A DNA stretch of 64,000 bases, from positions 4,357,001-4,421,000 of the forward strand of contig CAMRHE010000133.1 of NCBI GenBank assembly GCA_947044405.1, in the 5' to 3' direction. The notes beneath the pieces were generated by a model. That model saw only the letters and a program-made list of their open reading frames with translations, made no database searches and was not told where the DNA came from. This stretch comes from Leptodactylus fallax. Lineage: Eukaryota > Chordata > Amphibia > Anura > Leptodactylidae. Numbering within the stretch: the stretch's first letter is position 1; every line of letters starts with the position of its first letter. A program made the position numbers and the translations under genes. Below, one piece after another: positions 46,480 through 57,015 of this stretch.

Positions 46480-46775
46480 GATTGTACATTGTATGTATAT
46501 GTATACAACGTATGTAATTGTATGTGACTGTATGTGAGTGTATTTAATTGCATGTGATTGTACGTGGTTGGATGTGATTGTATGCAATTGTATTTGAGTG
46601 TATGTGATTGTATGTAGCTGATTGTGATTGCATGTAGTTGGATGTGATTGTATGTAGTTGGATGTGATTGTATGTGGTTGTATTTGAGTGTATGTGATTG
46701 TATGTAGCTGATTGTGATTGCATTTAGTTGGATGTGATTGTATGTAGCTGATTGTGATTGTATGTGGTTGTATGC
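46480..46775. repeat. 10-bp simple minisatellite
   Basis: A repeat of near 10-bp units such as TGTATGTGAT, TGTATGTAGT and TGGATGTGAT, with longer blocks (GTATGTGATTGTATGTAGC) duplicated. Moderately degenerate. Confidence 0.9.
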
Positions 46776-47081
46776 AATCTCTTAGTTCTACAATCAGTAT
46801 AATAAAGCCTGGTCCTGAGACCTTGATGTGAATGAGGAGTGAGACCTTACCCGGAGATTAGTGTTACTGCGACAACATAAACACCGAACCTCTAGGAATA
46901 CATAAATATAAAGAGGACACAAAATTATTTGCATTTATATCAAAATCCAATTTCCCAGTCTCATGGTGAGAGTTGTATATCAGTCTCTACAAAGAAGGCT
47001 ACTATGCTGCATATGACAGGATGAAAAATATATATATATATGTTACATTATTCCATATACTGCTTACTTAAGCTGTGTATT

Positions 47082-49105
47082 ACAATTTTCTGCAGCAACT
47101 AAGCTGTGTAGAGTTCTGCAGCAGCTGAGTTGTGTATTATGATGTTCTGCAGCAGCTGAGGTGTGTATTATGATGTTCTGCAGCAGCTGAGGTGTGTATT
47201 ATGAGGCCTGCAGCAGCTGAGGTGTGTATTATGATGTTCTGCAGCAGCTGAGGTGTGTATTATGATGTTCTGCAGCAGCTGAGGTGTGTATTATGATGTT
47301 CTGCAGCAGCTGAGGTGTGTATTATGAGGTTCTGCAGCAGCTGAGGTGTGTATTATGAGGTTCTGCAGCAGCTGAGGTGTGTATTATGATGTTCTGCAGC
47401 AGCTGAGGTGTGTATTATCGACGTGCAGCAGCTGAGGTGTGTATTATGAGGCTGCAGCAGCTGAGGTGTGATATGATGTTCTGCAGCAGCTGAGGTGTGT
47501 ATTATGATGTCCTGCAGCAGCTGAGGTGTGTATTATGATGTCCTGCAGCAGCTGAGGTGTGTATTATGATGTCCTGCAGCAGCTGAGGTGGGGAGGTGTG
47601 TATTATGATGTCCTGCAGCAGCTGAGGTGTGTATTATGATGTTCTGCAGCAGCTGAGGTGTGTATTATGATGTCCTGCAGCAGCTGAGGTGTGTATTATG
47701 AGGTCCTGCAGCAGCTGAGGTGTGATTATGAGGTCCTGCAGCAGCTGAGGTGTGTATTATGATGTCCTGCAGCAGCTGAGGTGTGTATTATGACGTATCA
47801 TCTGAGGTGTGTATTATGAGGTCCTGCAGCAGCTGAGGTGTGTATTATGATGTTCTGCAGCAGCTGAGGTGTGTATTATGATGTTCTGCAGCAGCTGAGG
47901 TGTGTATTATGATATTCTGCAGCAGCTGAGGTGTGTATTATGATGTCCTGCAGCAGCTGAGGTGTGTTATGAGGTCTGCAGCAGCTGAGGTGTGTATTAT
48001 GATGTTCTGCAGCAGCTGAGGTGTGTATTATGATGTTCTGCAGCAGCTGAGGTGTGTATTATGATGTTCTGCAGCAGCTGAGGTGTGTATTATGAGGTTC
48101 TGCAGCAGCTGAGGTGTGTATTATGAGGTTCTGCAGCAGCTGAGGTGTGTATTATGATGTTCTGCAGCAGCTGAGGTGTGTATTATGACGTATTACATCT
48201 GAGGTGTGTATTATGAGGTTCTGCAGCAGCTGAGGTGTGTATTATGATGTTCTGCAGCAGCTGAGGTGTGTATTATGATGTTCTGCAGCAGCTGAGGTGT
48301 GTATTATGATGTTCTGCAGCAGCTGAGGTGTGTATTATGATGTTCTGCAGCAGCTGAGGTGTGTATTATGATGTTCTGCAGCAGCTGAGGTGTGTATTAT
48401 GATGTTCTGCAGCAGCTGAGGTGTATTATGAGGTTCTGCAGCAGCTGAGGTGTGTATTATGATGTTCTGCAGCAGCTGAGGTGTGTATTATGATGTTCTG
48501 CAGCAGCTGAGGTGTTATTATGAAGTTCTGCAGCAGCTGAGGTGTGTATTATGAGGTTCTGCAGCAGCTGAGGTGTGTATTATGAGGGCTCTGCAGCAGC
48601 TGAGGTGTGTATTATGATGTTCTGCAGCAGCTGAGGTGTGTATTATGATGTCTCTGCAGCAGCTGAGGTGTGTATTATGATGTTCTGCAGCAGCTGAGGT
48701 GTGTATTATGATGATGTTCTGCAGCAGCTGAGGTCCGTGTGTATTATGATGTTCTGCAGCAGCTGAGGTGTGTATTATGATGTTCTGCAGCAGCTGAGGT
48801 GTGTATTATGAGGCTCTGCAGCAGCTGAGGTGTGTATTATGATGTTCGCAGAGCTGAGGTGTGTATTATGAGGTTCTGCAGCAGCTGAGGTGCTTATTAT
48901 GATGTTCTGCAGCAGCTGAGGTGTGTATTATGATGTTCTGCAGCAGCTGAGGTGTGTATTATGATGTTCTGCAGCAGCTGAGGTGCTTATTATGATGTTC
49001 TGCAGCAGCTGAGGTGTGTATAATGATGTTCTGCAGCAGCTGAGGGATATTATGATAATCTGCAGCAGTTGAGGTGTTTATTATGATGTTCTGCAGCAGC
49101 TGTAA
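47082..49105. repeat. 31-bp minisatellite with CAGCTG in each unit
   Basis: About 65 copies of a 31-bp unit: TGTTCTGCAGCAGCTGAGGT followed by GTGTATTATGA. Differences are mainly at GATGTTC/GATGTCC/GAGGTTC. Several units are short or broken (47415, 47795, 48190). The array ends in an imperfect hairpin, CTGCAGCAGCTG (about 49091) against CAGCTGCTG (about 49128). Confidence 0.95.
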
Positions 49106-50269
49106 CATAGAACTGTATAATACACTGCAGCTGCTGAAGAACCTCTTAATAAATAGACACAGAGTACTACATATCAGCAGCTTCCTACAGAAGTGATATA
49201 TATAGATAGTAGCGCGGCTCATCTCTATAGACTTATGTTTCTACAAATATTTGAAGTTTCCATTAATCTGCATTATATAATAATATTCTATAATAAATAT
49301 TAGGAATATATTAAAAATAATAATAACCAATTCCCTTGTGTGAGATCTGCACTTAGTCATGGCTTTACCGTGGATCCCGGTATAGAATCTGTATCATGGC
49401 CCCCTGCCCCAATCCTCAGATGTCCTCTTATAGTTACATATAGGGTAGGGGGGGGCATATTTGGATTTTTCTATTGCCCCCTCTCTATAACATCAGTCTT
49501 TACAACCTGCCTTGACAGTAAGATCAGATGACAATATTTGCTCTTGTCTTCCCGCTTGCACAGAGCCATCATATATTGTATCAGCGTTTTCCAGCTGATT
49601 TGAAAGAAAAGCAGAAATATATTTTTTTATATCCAGACGAGAGCAATAAAACCTCCACGAAAAAATCAAGTCACTCGCAGCTGTCTGCTTCTTCCATTTT
49701 TTTTTTCCTACACATTTTGCTTGTGCTGAGGTCATAACATCCTTTCAAACACCCCAGAATGAGCAAAATATACACCCTGTGTTCTTTTATAACCGGTTTA
49801 ATGTCTGTGTGTTTATATCTATGGAGGTTGGTAGAAATACACTGCCATCTAGTGGCAGGAGAGGTAACAACTGGACAAACAGACTAGGATTAGGATATGG
49901 AGTGATGATGAGGAATGGAAAGCGCAATCTTAGCTCTTGGCTTCTTTTAGGTCCCATTCTGCCTCCATCTATCGCTATGACCTTACTATACCATCCCTGA
50001 CTACGACCTTACGACAGTTTGCCATAGCTTTATATCACTGTAGTGGTCATTTCAGTGACGGCGTTTTGTCCACATCTTTTGTACAGCTCACCTTCATGCA
50101 AATATACAAGAATATTTGATGCCTTCTTTTTATTGGGGCATTACAGGGTATGAAGACTTTTGCTACCAATGTGTTTGTTGCTTCTATGTATCTAAATTGA
50201 TAAGGTTACATTAAGGTTAGCAAATAATATGGAAGCATTTTGTGTACTAATCTGCAATGTTGTAATTAT
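49106..50269. other. No gene recognised
   Basis: AT-rich, mostly unique-looking. CACTGCCATCTAGTGGCAG (about 49841) is a small palindrome that also matches a CTCF-like core, but with no further support. Confidence 0.35.
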
Positions 50270-50277
50270 GTGTGTAT

Positions 50278-50673
50278 TAGAGCGAATCGATTCTGCAGAA
50301 GTGGAATTCGATCCGAATTTCAGGAAATCTTCGATTCTCCACGATTCCGGATTTCCCGATGCTTCGCGGTAACGAATATTTAGTAAGGACCTTTGTGACA
50401 TCACATGATGTTCTCTAGTGATGTGATTGGGTAGGCGTGTCTTTGCTTGTTAGCAGATCCTTCCACATGAATAAAACTTGTCCGTGCTGTAGAGAGAGTG
50501 AGAGACATGACCACGGCATCCAAGGGCTTCCGCCATTTTGCCGCCCACCCCGGCTCTCTGTAGCCCGGAAATAGCTGTTTATTCGCCGCAAAGTAATTCG
50601 GATCGAAGCGAATTTTTTTTGAACTTCGAATCGAACTGCCGAAATGAACTTTTGAGAAATTCGCTCATCTCTA
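50278..50673. mobile_element. hAT-type MITE (396 bp)
   Basis: Flanked by a perfect 8-bp duplication GTGTGTAT (50270-50277 and 50674-50681). The ends are TAGAGCGAATC and, inverted, TAGAGATGAGCGAATT, close to the TAGGGATGCACCGA-type ends known for some hAT elements. The left end lacks 5 bases. The arms continue with matching GAATTCGATCCGAATT-type sequence. The interior has no transposase. Confidence 0.8.
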
Positions 50674-50681
50674 GTGTGTAT

Positions 50682-51120
50682 CTCCATGGTTACAGACTAC
50701 AAACAAACCCTGTGTAGTCTGAGTTTACATATTCCCTTCCTTTTATTTGTGCCCTACTTCTTTATAACATGCAGTTTTATAGATTAGCAAGACGTAGACT
50801 TCTTAGAGTATCCTACTGGAAGACATTCTGGGTGACCAAGTGGCAGAAAAATTAACCCATGAGATGTAATATGGTTATCTATTTCCAGAACGTATCCAAA
50901 TCTCTGGTTTACTTCAGTACTTTGCACTGAACACTTCTCGCTAATAATGTATCTTATTCGTAAAGCAAACTGCATGGATACAAACCCCTCTATCCTAGCA
51001 GAGGTTATCACCCCAAGATTATCACCCAAGGTTCACAGGTTAGAAGCAAACTGCATTCACAATTCTGTCACAGGAATCAGTCAGCAAGGGGATTTTTGTG
51101 CGCAAATACGGATGACACAC
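50682..51120. other. No gene recognised
   Basis: Unique-looking sequence up to the LTR; no exon recognised. Confidence 0.4.
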
Positions 51121-52057
51121 TGTGAACCGAGAGCAAGGCAGGTGGTTTGGACCCGCAACCAGAAAGAACGCACACGCGGTAGTTCAAGAAAAAAATATAT
51201 ATTTACTATAAGTTAATAAAGGCTAGTTAAAGGTAAAATGACAGGGCTAAAGACAAGCAAAATATACAAATAGCATGAACAATTTCAAGGCAAATTCTGC
51301 AATGGTTTCTACTTTACTCTGTCCACCTGCAGTATGGACACTGAATGAACAATATACCAAAACTATCCCTAACTGACCCTGACTTCACATTTGGGTGCAC
51401 CCCCTTTTCCCCAGTGGCCAGGTGGACCGCACAGTCCGTAGAAGCGCGCGGTGGGGCCCAAAGTCGGTCCTTTCTTTATAGTGAAGCGCCTCCCCCACGG
51501 ACAGGATCTTGGGAGAAATGAAGTCCCTTTAACAGACAGGGAAACCAACTGAATGCAATGTAATCCAACAGCAGATTCCACCAGCACACTGACAGTCCTG
51601 CCGAACCATACACTGAGCTGGGATGTAAGCCGGGATTAGCAGGGCCGCCAGTACATCAACAGCACTGCGAGTCTCTATCTGTGGTATCCATATACACAGT
51701 CACAATGTCAGCTCACTGATCAGCCACTGAGCACAGTTCCTTCACGTGGACTCACTAGCCTGTTGTCTCTTTACACTCTGTTTGTCTCTGGACCAAGATA
51801 CAGCAGCTGTACAGAAAAACCCACACCAGCAATACAACACTTGCCAAGATGGCTGCTGCTCTCTGTCTCGTCACTCCTGCTCTCTGCTCACACGCTGTCT
51901 GCAGAACAGGCAGGCTGACATAAAAGGGGGGTCTCACCCAGCACATGTCACAATTACAATGGCTGCTGTCTTAAAGGAACAGAATCACAGAATACATTCA
52001 ACATTAACAGTTTATACAGACAAATGAAGCTTAAGACAACATTGGCTGTCTCTTACA
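51121..52057 (-). mobile_element. Solo LTR, copy 2 (inverted)
   Basis: The same LTR as at 2377-3211, on the minus strand: GGTTCACA ends at 51121 and TGTAAGAGACAG starts at 52057. It is about 100 bp longer because of a block at roughly 51690-51795 (between GGTATCCA and AAAACCCACACC) that copy 1 lacks. The TATA box reads CTATAAAG here. Flanks (AGTG / GTGT in element orientation) do not give a clean duplication. No internal retroviral or Gypsy coding sequence adjoins it. Confidence 0.65.
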
Positions 52058-52184
52058 CACTGATGCAATACTGACTGTTTTTGCGGACATAAGGCACAGA
52101 TGCTGATGACACACGGACTGCAAAAACTGAACACTGAGCCGTATTTTGTGGATTGCAAGTTACACACAGTCGTGTGCATGATGC

Positions 52185-52409
52185 CTTAGGCCGAGGCCTC
52201 ACGTTGCGGAAACGCAGCTTTTTTTGTTGCAGATTTTGCTGCAGTTTTTGAGCCAAATCCAGGAGTGGATTTAGCAGCAGGTAGAAGTATAAGAACTTCC
52301 TATATATTTCCCATTCCTTTTGTAGACATTCTTGGATTTGGTTCAAAAACCGCAGCAAAATCTGCAACAAAAAGAGCTGCGTTTCCGCAACGTGGGGCCT
52401 CAGCCTTAA
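52185..52409. repeat. Palindromic interspersed repeat
   Basis: Two arms of about 85 bp are near-identical inverted copies (GGCCTCACGTTGCGGAAACG on the left; CGTTTCCGCAACGTGGGGCC on the right), with TTGTTGCAGATTTTGCTGC in both. A related single arm lies at 54385-54525 (CCCCACGTTGCGAATAC). Confidence 0.75.
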
Positions 52410-52744
52410 GCCACCTACTTAACGGACTCAACTAATCTTCAAATGATTTTTAAGGGGGTTCGACCAATTAGCTGTATGAAGCTGTTTCTCGTGCCGTCCT
52501 ATATACTATACAGGGCAGGAAGCAGAAAGCAGAAGCAGAAAGCTCTGTCCCCGCTGAGCAGTTGATCGGTCCAGGGGCCGGTTATCACCCCCACCGATTA
52601 GATATTTATGGCCAGTGGCGTAACTAGGAATGGCTGGGCCCCAAGACGAACATTTGACATGGGCCCCCCCCCCTGAACCGCTGCCCCCAATCGCCCCCCC
52701 CCCGGACCGCCCTATCCAACCCCCCCCCCCCAAAAAAACCTGCA

Positions 52745-53520
52745 TTCCTGTGCACACTATTATGTGCCATAGTGGCCCCCTGCACACAGTATCATGCCCC
52801 ATAGTGGCCCCTGCACACAGTATCATTCCCCATAGTGGCCCCTGCAGACAGTATCATGCCCCATAGTGGCCCCTGCACACAGTATCATTCCCCATAGTGG
52901 CTCCTGCACACAGTATCATGCCCCATAGTGGCCCCTGCACACAGTATCATGTCCCATAGTGGCCCCTGCACACAGTATTATGTCCCATAGTGGCCCCTGC
53001 ACACACTATTATATCCCATAGTGGCCCCTGCACTGAGTATTTTGCCCCATAGTGGCCCCTGCACTGAGTATTTTGCCCCATAGTGACCCCTGTACACAGT
53101 ATTATATCCCATAGTGGCCCCTGCACACAGTATCATGCCCCATAGTGGCCCCTGTACACAGTATTATATCCCATAGTGGCCCCTGCACACAGTATCATTC
53201 CCCATAGTGGCCCCTGCACACAGTATCATGCCCCATAGTGGCCCCTTCACACAGTATCATTCCCCATAGTGGCCCCTTCACACGGTATCATGCCCCATAG
53301 TGGCCCCTGCACACAGTATCATGCCCCATAGTGGCCCCTTCACACAGTATCATGTCCCATAGTGGCCCCTTCACACAGTATCATGCCCCATAGTGGCCCC
53401 TGCAGACAGTATTATATCCCATAGTGGCCCCTGCACACAGTATTATATCCCATAGTGGCCCCTGCACTGAGTATTTTGTCCCATAGTGGCCCCTGCACTG
53501 AGTATTTTGCCCCATAGTGC
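52745..53520. repeat. 31-bp array inside hAT copy B
   Basis: About 25 units of 31 bp, each containing CCCCATAGTGGCCCCTGCAC followed by ACAGTATCATG. Variants CACTGAGTATTTTG and ATTATATC occur in pairs at both about 53030 and 53465, indicating duplicated blocks. Copy A at 34155 has only about four of these units. Confidence 0.93.
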
Positions 53521-53562
53521 CCCATATTTTTGTCCCATTGTGGACCACCCATGAACAATTAT

Positions 53563-53886
53563 TATACTCTGGAGTCTTTTCAGACCCCAGAGTATAATGA
53601 TCGGAGACCCAGGGGAGGATACAAACATAAAAAAACAATGTTGCTTACCTGTTCCTCACTCCGGTCCACTCCCTGCTGCTTCGGCCACCTTCAATTTGGA
53701 CCAGGCCGGCATCATGTGATGCGGGCAAGTCGTCGCGACGCAAAATGACGTCTGGGACGTCACCAAACAGGCCCGAAGCCTGGAGAAGCGCAGGAGAGGT
53801 AAGTACATTGTTTTTTATGTTCCTTCTCCTCCCCTGGGCCTCCGATTATTATACTCCGGGGTCTGAAAAGACCCCGGAGTATAGCG
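53563..53886. repeat. Palindromic module within hAT copy B
   Basis: The left boundary is ATACTCTGGAGTCTTTTCAG with ACCCCAGAGTATAATGATCG. The right boundary is CGATTATTATACTCC, then GGGGTCTGAAAAGACCCCGG. The inner arms CAGGGGAGGATACAAACATA and TATGTTCCTTCTCCTCCCCTG are inverted. The same module appears alone at 3224-3665. Confidence 0.75.
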
Positions 53887-54214
53887 ATAGCAGAGATTGT
53901 GGTGTTCGGCCCGCGGCCTCACATACCGATCCCCACTCCTGTCTCACAGCCGCCTCCGCAGAATCGGAAGCGCAGGCGGCCGTGAGCGGGACCCTGGGGA
54001 TCGGTAAGTATACAGGGCCCGTTACCTGCTGGGGTTACTCCAGCAGGTAACGGCCTATTCAAAAAAAAAAAAAGCATCGGGGGCCCGCGGGGCCCCGTAA
54101 TGTCCCGGGCCCTGTGGCAGCCGCTACCGCTGCTACCCCGATAGTTACGCCCCTGTTTATGGCATATCCTGAGGATCGGGCTATAAAAAGCTTAAGCCTG
54201 GACAACCCCTTTAA

Positions 54215-54979
54215 GCTGCTAATAGACATTATATTATTTATAACGTGATGTATGAGGACACTCTAGTAATTACCCCCCAACACTTATCCCCTATCCACAG
54301 GACCCAAATTCTTCTAATCACTAAGGGTCCCAGTGGTCAGGCCCCCAGTGATCTAACACATATCCCCTATCTTTAAAGATAAAACCGCTTCAGACCGGGG
54401 GCCCCACGTTGCGAATACACGGAAATCTCTGCAGACTTTCTGTAAAAATCTTCGCGGGAAAAACCGCGATGCGTTTCCACTTTTTGGCTGCGGCTCACTA
54501 CGTGGGGTCTTAGCCTAAAAGAGTTGTTCAGGAATTTTTTAAATTATGGCTTATCCTTAGGATTGGCCACAAATATCTGATCTTTGTTTTGATGGGCAAG
54601 AATGGGTGAAGTGGAAAAAGAAATAACATGCTGTTACATTGGTTCTTTGGAATTAAAAAATTTAATAAAAATATTTTGAGATAAAAATAAAGGAGAGTGA
54701 AGAAGAAAGTCTTGTGAGGATAAGAGATGACGTGTGGGGAGGGATCAGGAGATTTTGGGGAGAGGTTGTGTACAGCCTTGCATGCTATTGTTAAAATATT
54801 AAAACTGGGTTCACTGCTGGACTATGGGTAGCTGGTGAAGGGGAGAAGCAAGGGGAGAGTAGATTAACCAGGCAGCTGGATGGAGGGTAGGTTTGAGGGG
54901 AGCACCAGTATTAGATAGGAGGGCACAGGATGTTGCAATAGTTTAAGTGGGAGATGATGAGGGCATGGACCAGCCTTCA
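54215..54979. other. No gene; repeat fragments
   Basis: 54385-54525 is one arm of the CCCCACGTTGCG repeat. The part from 54640 is A/G-rich, with GGTTGTGTACAGCCTTGCAT (about 54764), possibly the upstream part of the LINE tail that follows. Confidence 0.35.
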
Positions 54980-55552
54980 TCATCATTTTCTTGACCTTAG
55001 GTTGAAGAAAGGTTGAGAATTTGAGAAATGTTTTTGAGTTGGAGGATGTGTCAATGTCTTGGACATGTGGCTTGCAAGATAGGGAATCATCAAAGGTTAC
55101 CTCGGAGCAAAAGCCTTCTGAGCCTGGGGGGTATCCTTTACGTCTAGAGGAAAGGAGGTTTCACCATCAACATGGACAGGGATTCTTTACTATAAGAGCA
55201 GTGACACTATAGCACTTTCTGCCATAGGATGTGGTGATGGTGGATTCATTGTGCAAGCTCAAAGGGGGCCTGGAGGTCTTTCTTAAACAGAAAAATATTA
55301 CAGGTTATAGGTTTTAGATTTTGGCAAAGACAAGTTGATCCAGGGTTTTGGGGCGGTTGATACACTATAGAAGCTCAAGATATCTCAACATAATATTGCA
55401 GTATTGGCTACTAGATTTCTAGAGATGGGATTTTGATCCATGAATATTTCCACCCTAATATGGGTCTAAGGGTTCTGCCTTTCTCTGGATCAACCCGGTA
55501 GAATGAAAGGTTGGACTTTGTGTATTTTTTACAATCTTATCAACTATGTTGT
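54980..55552 (+). mobile_element. 3' end of a non-LTR retrotransposon (CR1/L2-like)
   Basis: Decayed coding sequence followed by a typical tail. ERRFHHQHGQGFFTIRAV (about 55139-55204) matches the C-terminal phrase of CR1/L2-type reverse-transcriptase proteins (R-F-x-x-x-x-x-x-F-F-T-x-R-x-V). It is followed by GATGTGGTGATGGTGGATTC, AAAGGGGGCCTGGAGGTCTT and a tail containing CTCTGGATCAACCCGGTAGA. A second copy of the same tail lies at 59440-59880. The 5' part is absent, as usual for truncated LINEs. Confidence 0.55.
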
Positions 55553-57015
55553 TTTTAGTAAACTCAATGAGTTTTTGACTAATCGGCTTTGAATTTATAC
55601 ATTTATATTTACCAAGCACTTGACTTAATATCCACCCAATGCCCCAGCCTAGGTCACTAAGGTTGTACCTACTCGTCACGGTGAAGTGGCCGCTCGGTAA
55701 GTGGGACCTCATTGCTCATCTCTTGGTTCATTCTTCCTCGGCTGTGTTAGAAGCAGCAATGCCAATCTGGATCCAGGAACATGGTCATAGCTGCGAGTAT
55801 AATGTCTTGATCTGATTTTATCTGCGGTGATACAAGCACTTCAGCTAAGTGGTAAACAATGTTATCAGAGATTATGTACTGGGAGGGTCACGGTCACGTT
55901 TCACCACTGAGCCATACAATGAAATGTTTATTGTTGACTTTGCAAAGCCGAAGCTTGCAGTTGCCATGTTTCTGTTTGCATAGAAATAGTGCACTGGTTT
56001 TAAAGGGTTTGCTCTATAAACATACAAGCTCCTCCAAATGGAAGATAAATAATGCACCCAGGATGAATGAAGGAAGAGAAGGTTGAGTCAACGGCTCACG
56101 TGTCACCATGACGGATGGTTCACAGGGCAGAGAAAAATGACGGCAATGTTCTGCTAAACATAGAGCAGATTGTTCCAAGACAAATATTATGTGTAGAACA
56201 TATTCACATTGTACGGGGTGGTAGGTTGATGAATTGCCTGACCCATTCAAGAAAAATGTACAGCAAATACAGCAAATGTTGCCAATGGTTAGGTTTCAGC
56301 CACATGACGTGGTTAGTGGGCTTGTGCAATTCGATAAAAATGAGAACCTCTTGTTCAGATTTATTCATTTAGTCTATCGGCAATAGATCAAAACCTACTG
56401 GAGGAAATTTATTAAGACTGGCGATTCTCCGGTCTTAATGGATTCCCCGAGAGGCACAAGACTAGCCAGAATCACTAAGAGGCAGGGAAGAGAGAACCAG
56501 TTTGGATTGAACCAGTTTGATCCTGAATTTTCGAAAAGTTTCGGGGTTGACTCGAAAACTGAAACTTTTGGGGTTTGTCATCCACAAAACACTATTATAA
56601 TCAAGGATGTCTTCAGGCCATGGGGAGGTGCGGAAACAAAACAAACACTCAACTGTTATACTCATCTTGCCCCACCTCTTTTGGGCATCCTTGTGATGTC
56701 TGGCAGACCCCCAGCATCATCTTCTGGCCTCTAGCTGATGTAACACTGGATCAATGTGTCACGACATCAGCACACCCCAAGTGATTGGTGAGTGGTGACC
56801 CCGGAATGCGTGACAGAGGCCAGAAGAGAACGTCGGAGATCCACCAGATGCCCAGTAGAGGTGAAGCAAAGAAAGTTTATGTTACCGTACCTCCTCTGGG
56901 CCTGAAATGAACCGCAGGGCTTAACCTCAATCTTGTGACATTCACCCATCTCTACCAAGAAGCTGTGGCTTCTTAGTAATTCTTGTGCATGTAGCTATGA
57001 ATGATCTAACATATA
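55553..57015. other. No gene recognised
   Basis: Unique-looking sequence with a possible hAT-MITE-like fragment at 56480-56590 (TTTTCGAAAAGTTTCGGGG) and an old repeat at 56405 (AAATTTATTAAGACTGGCG). Several open frames of 60-98 codons lack family similarity or splice context. Confidence 0.35.

Larger units (their letters stand above)
52613..54155 (+). mobile_element. hAT-type element, copy B
   Basis: The ends CAGTGGCGTAACTAGG and ATAGTTACGCCCCTG are flanked by a perfect 8-bp duplication TTTATGGC (52605-52612 and 54156-54163). At 1543 bp it is the longest copy. From left to right: GGGCCCC-rich end, 31-bp array (52745-53520), palindromic module (53563-53886), CACAGCCGCCTCCGCAGAA region, A-run, right end. 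No transposase frame; non-autonomous. Confidence 0.88.
52450..54214. mobile_element. T2-type MITE split by hAT copy B
   Basis: The left part has TTAAGGGGGTTCGACC at 52450; the right part ends GGACAACCCCTTTAA, with TTAA at 54211-54214. Between them the sequence is interrupted by hAT copy B and its duplicated target TTTATGGC. Without the insertion, the T2 arms CACCGATTAGATATTTATGGC and CATATCCTGAGGATCGG adjoin, as in other T2 copies here. Confidence 0.65.

Noticed and set aside
45798..46537. Plus-strand frames of 86 and 116 codons
   Set aside because: Overlap repeat sequence and a CAT/TCA-rich stretch; no domain recognised.
47082..49105. Regular 31-bp repeats that could resemble a CRISPR array
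   Set aside because: Units abut directly with no unique spacers, no cas genes are present, and the window is animal nuclear DNA.
51746..52027. Plus-strand frame of 93 codons
   Set aside because: Lies antisense within the LTR copy 2; partial mirror frames occur in copy 1.
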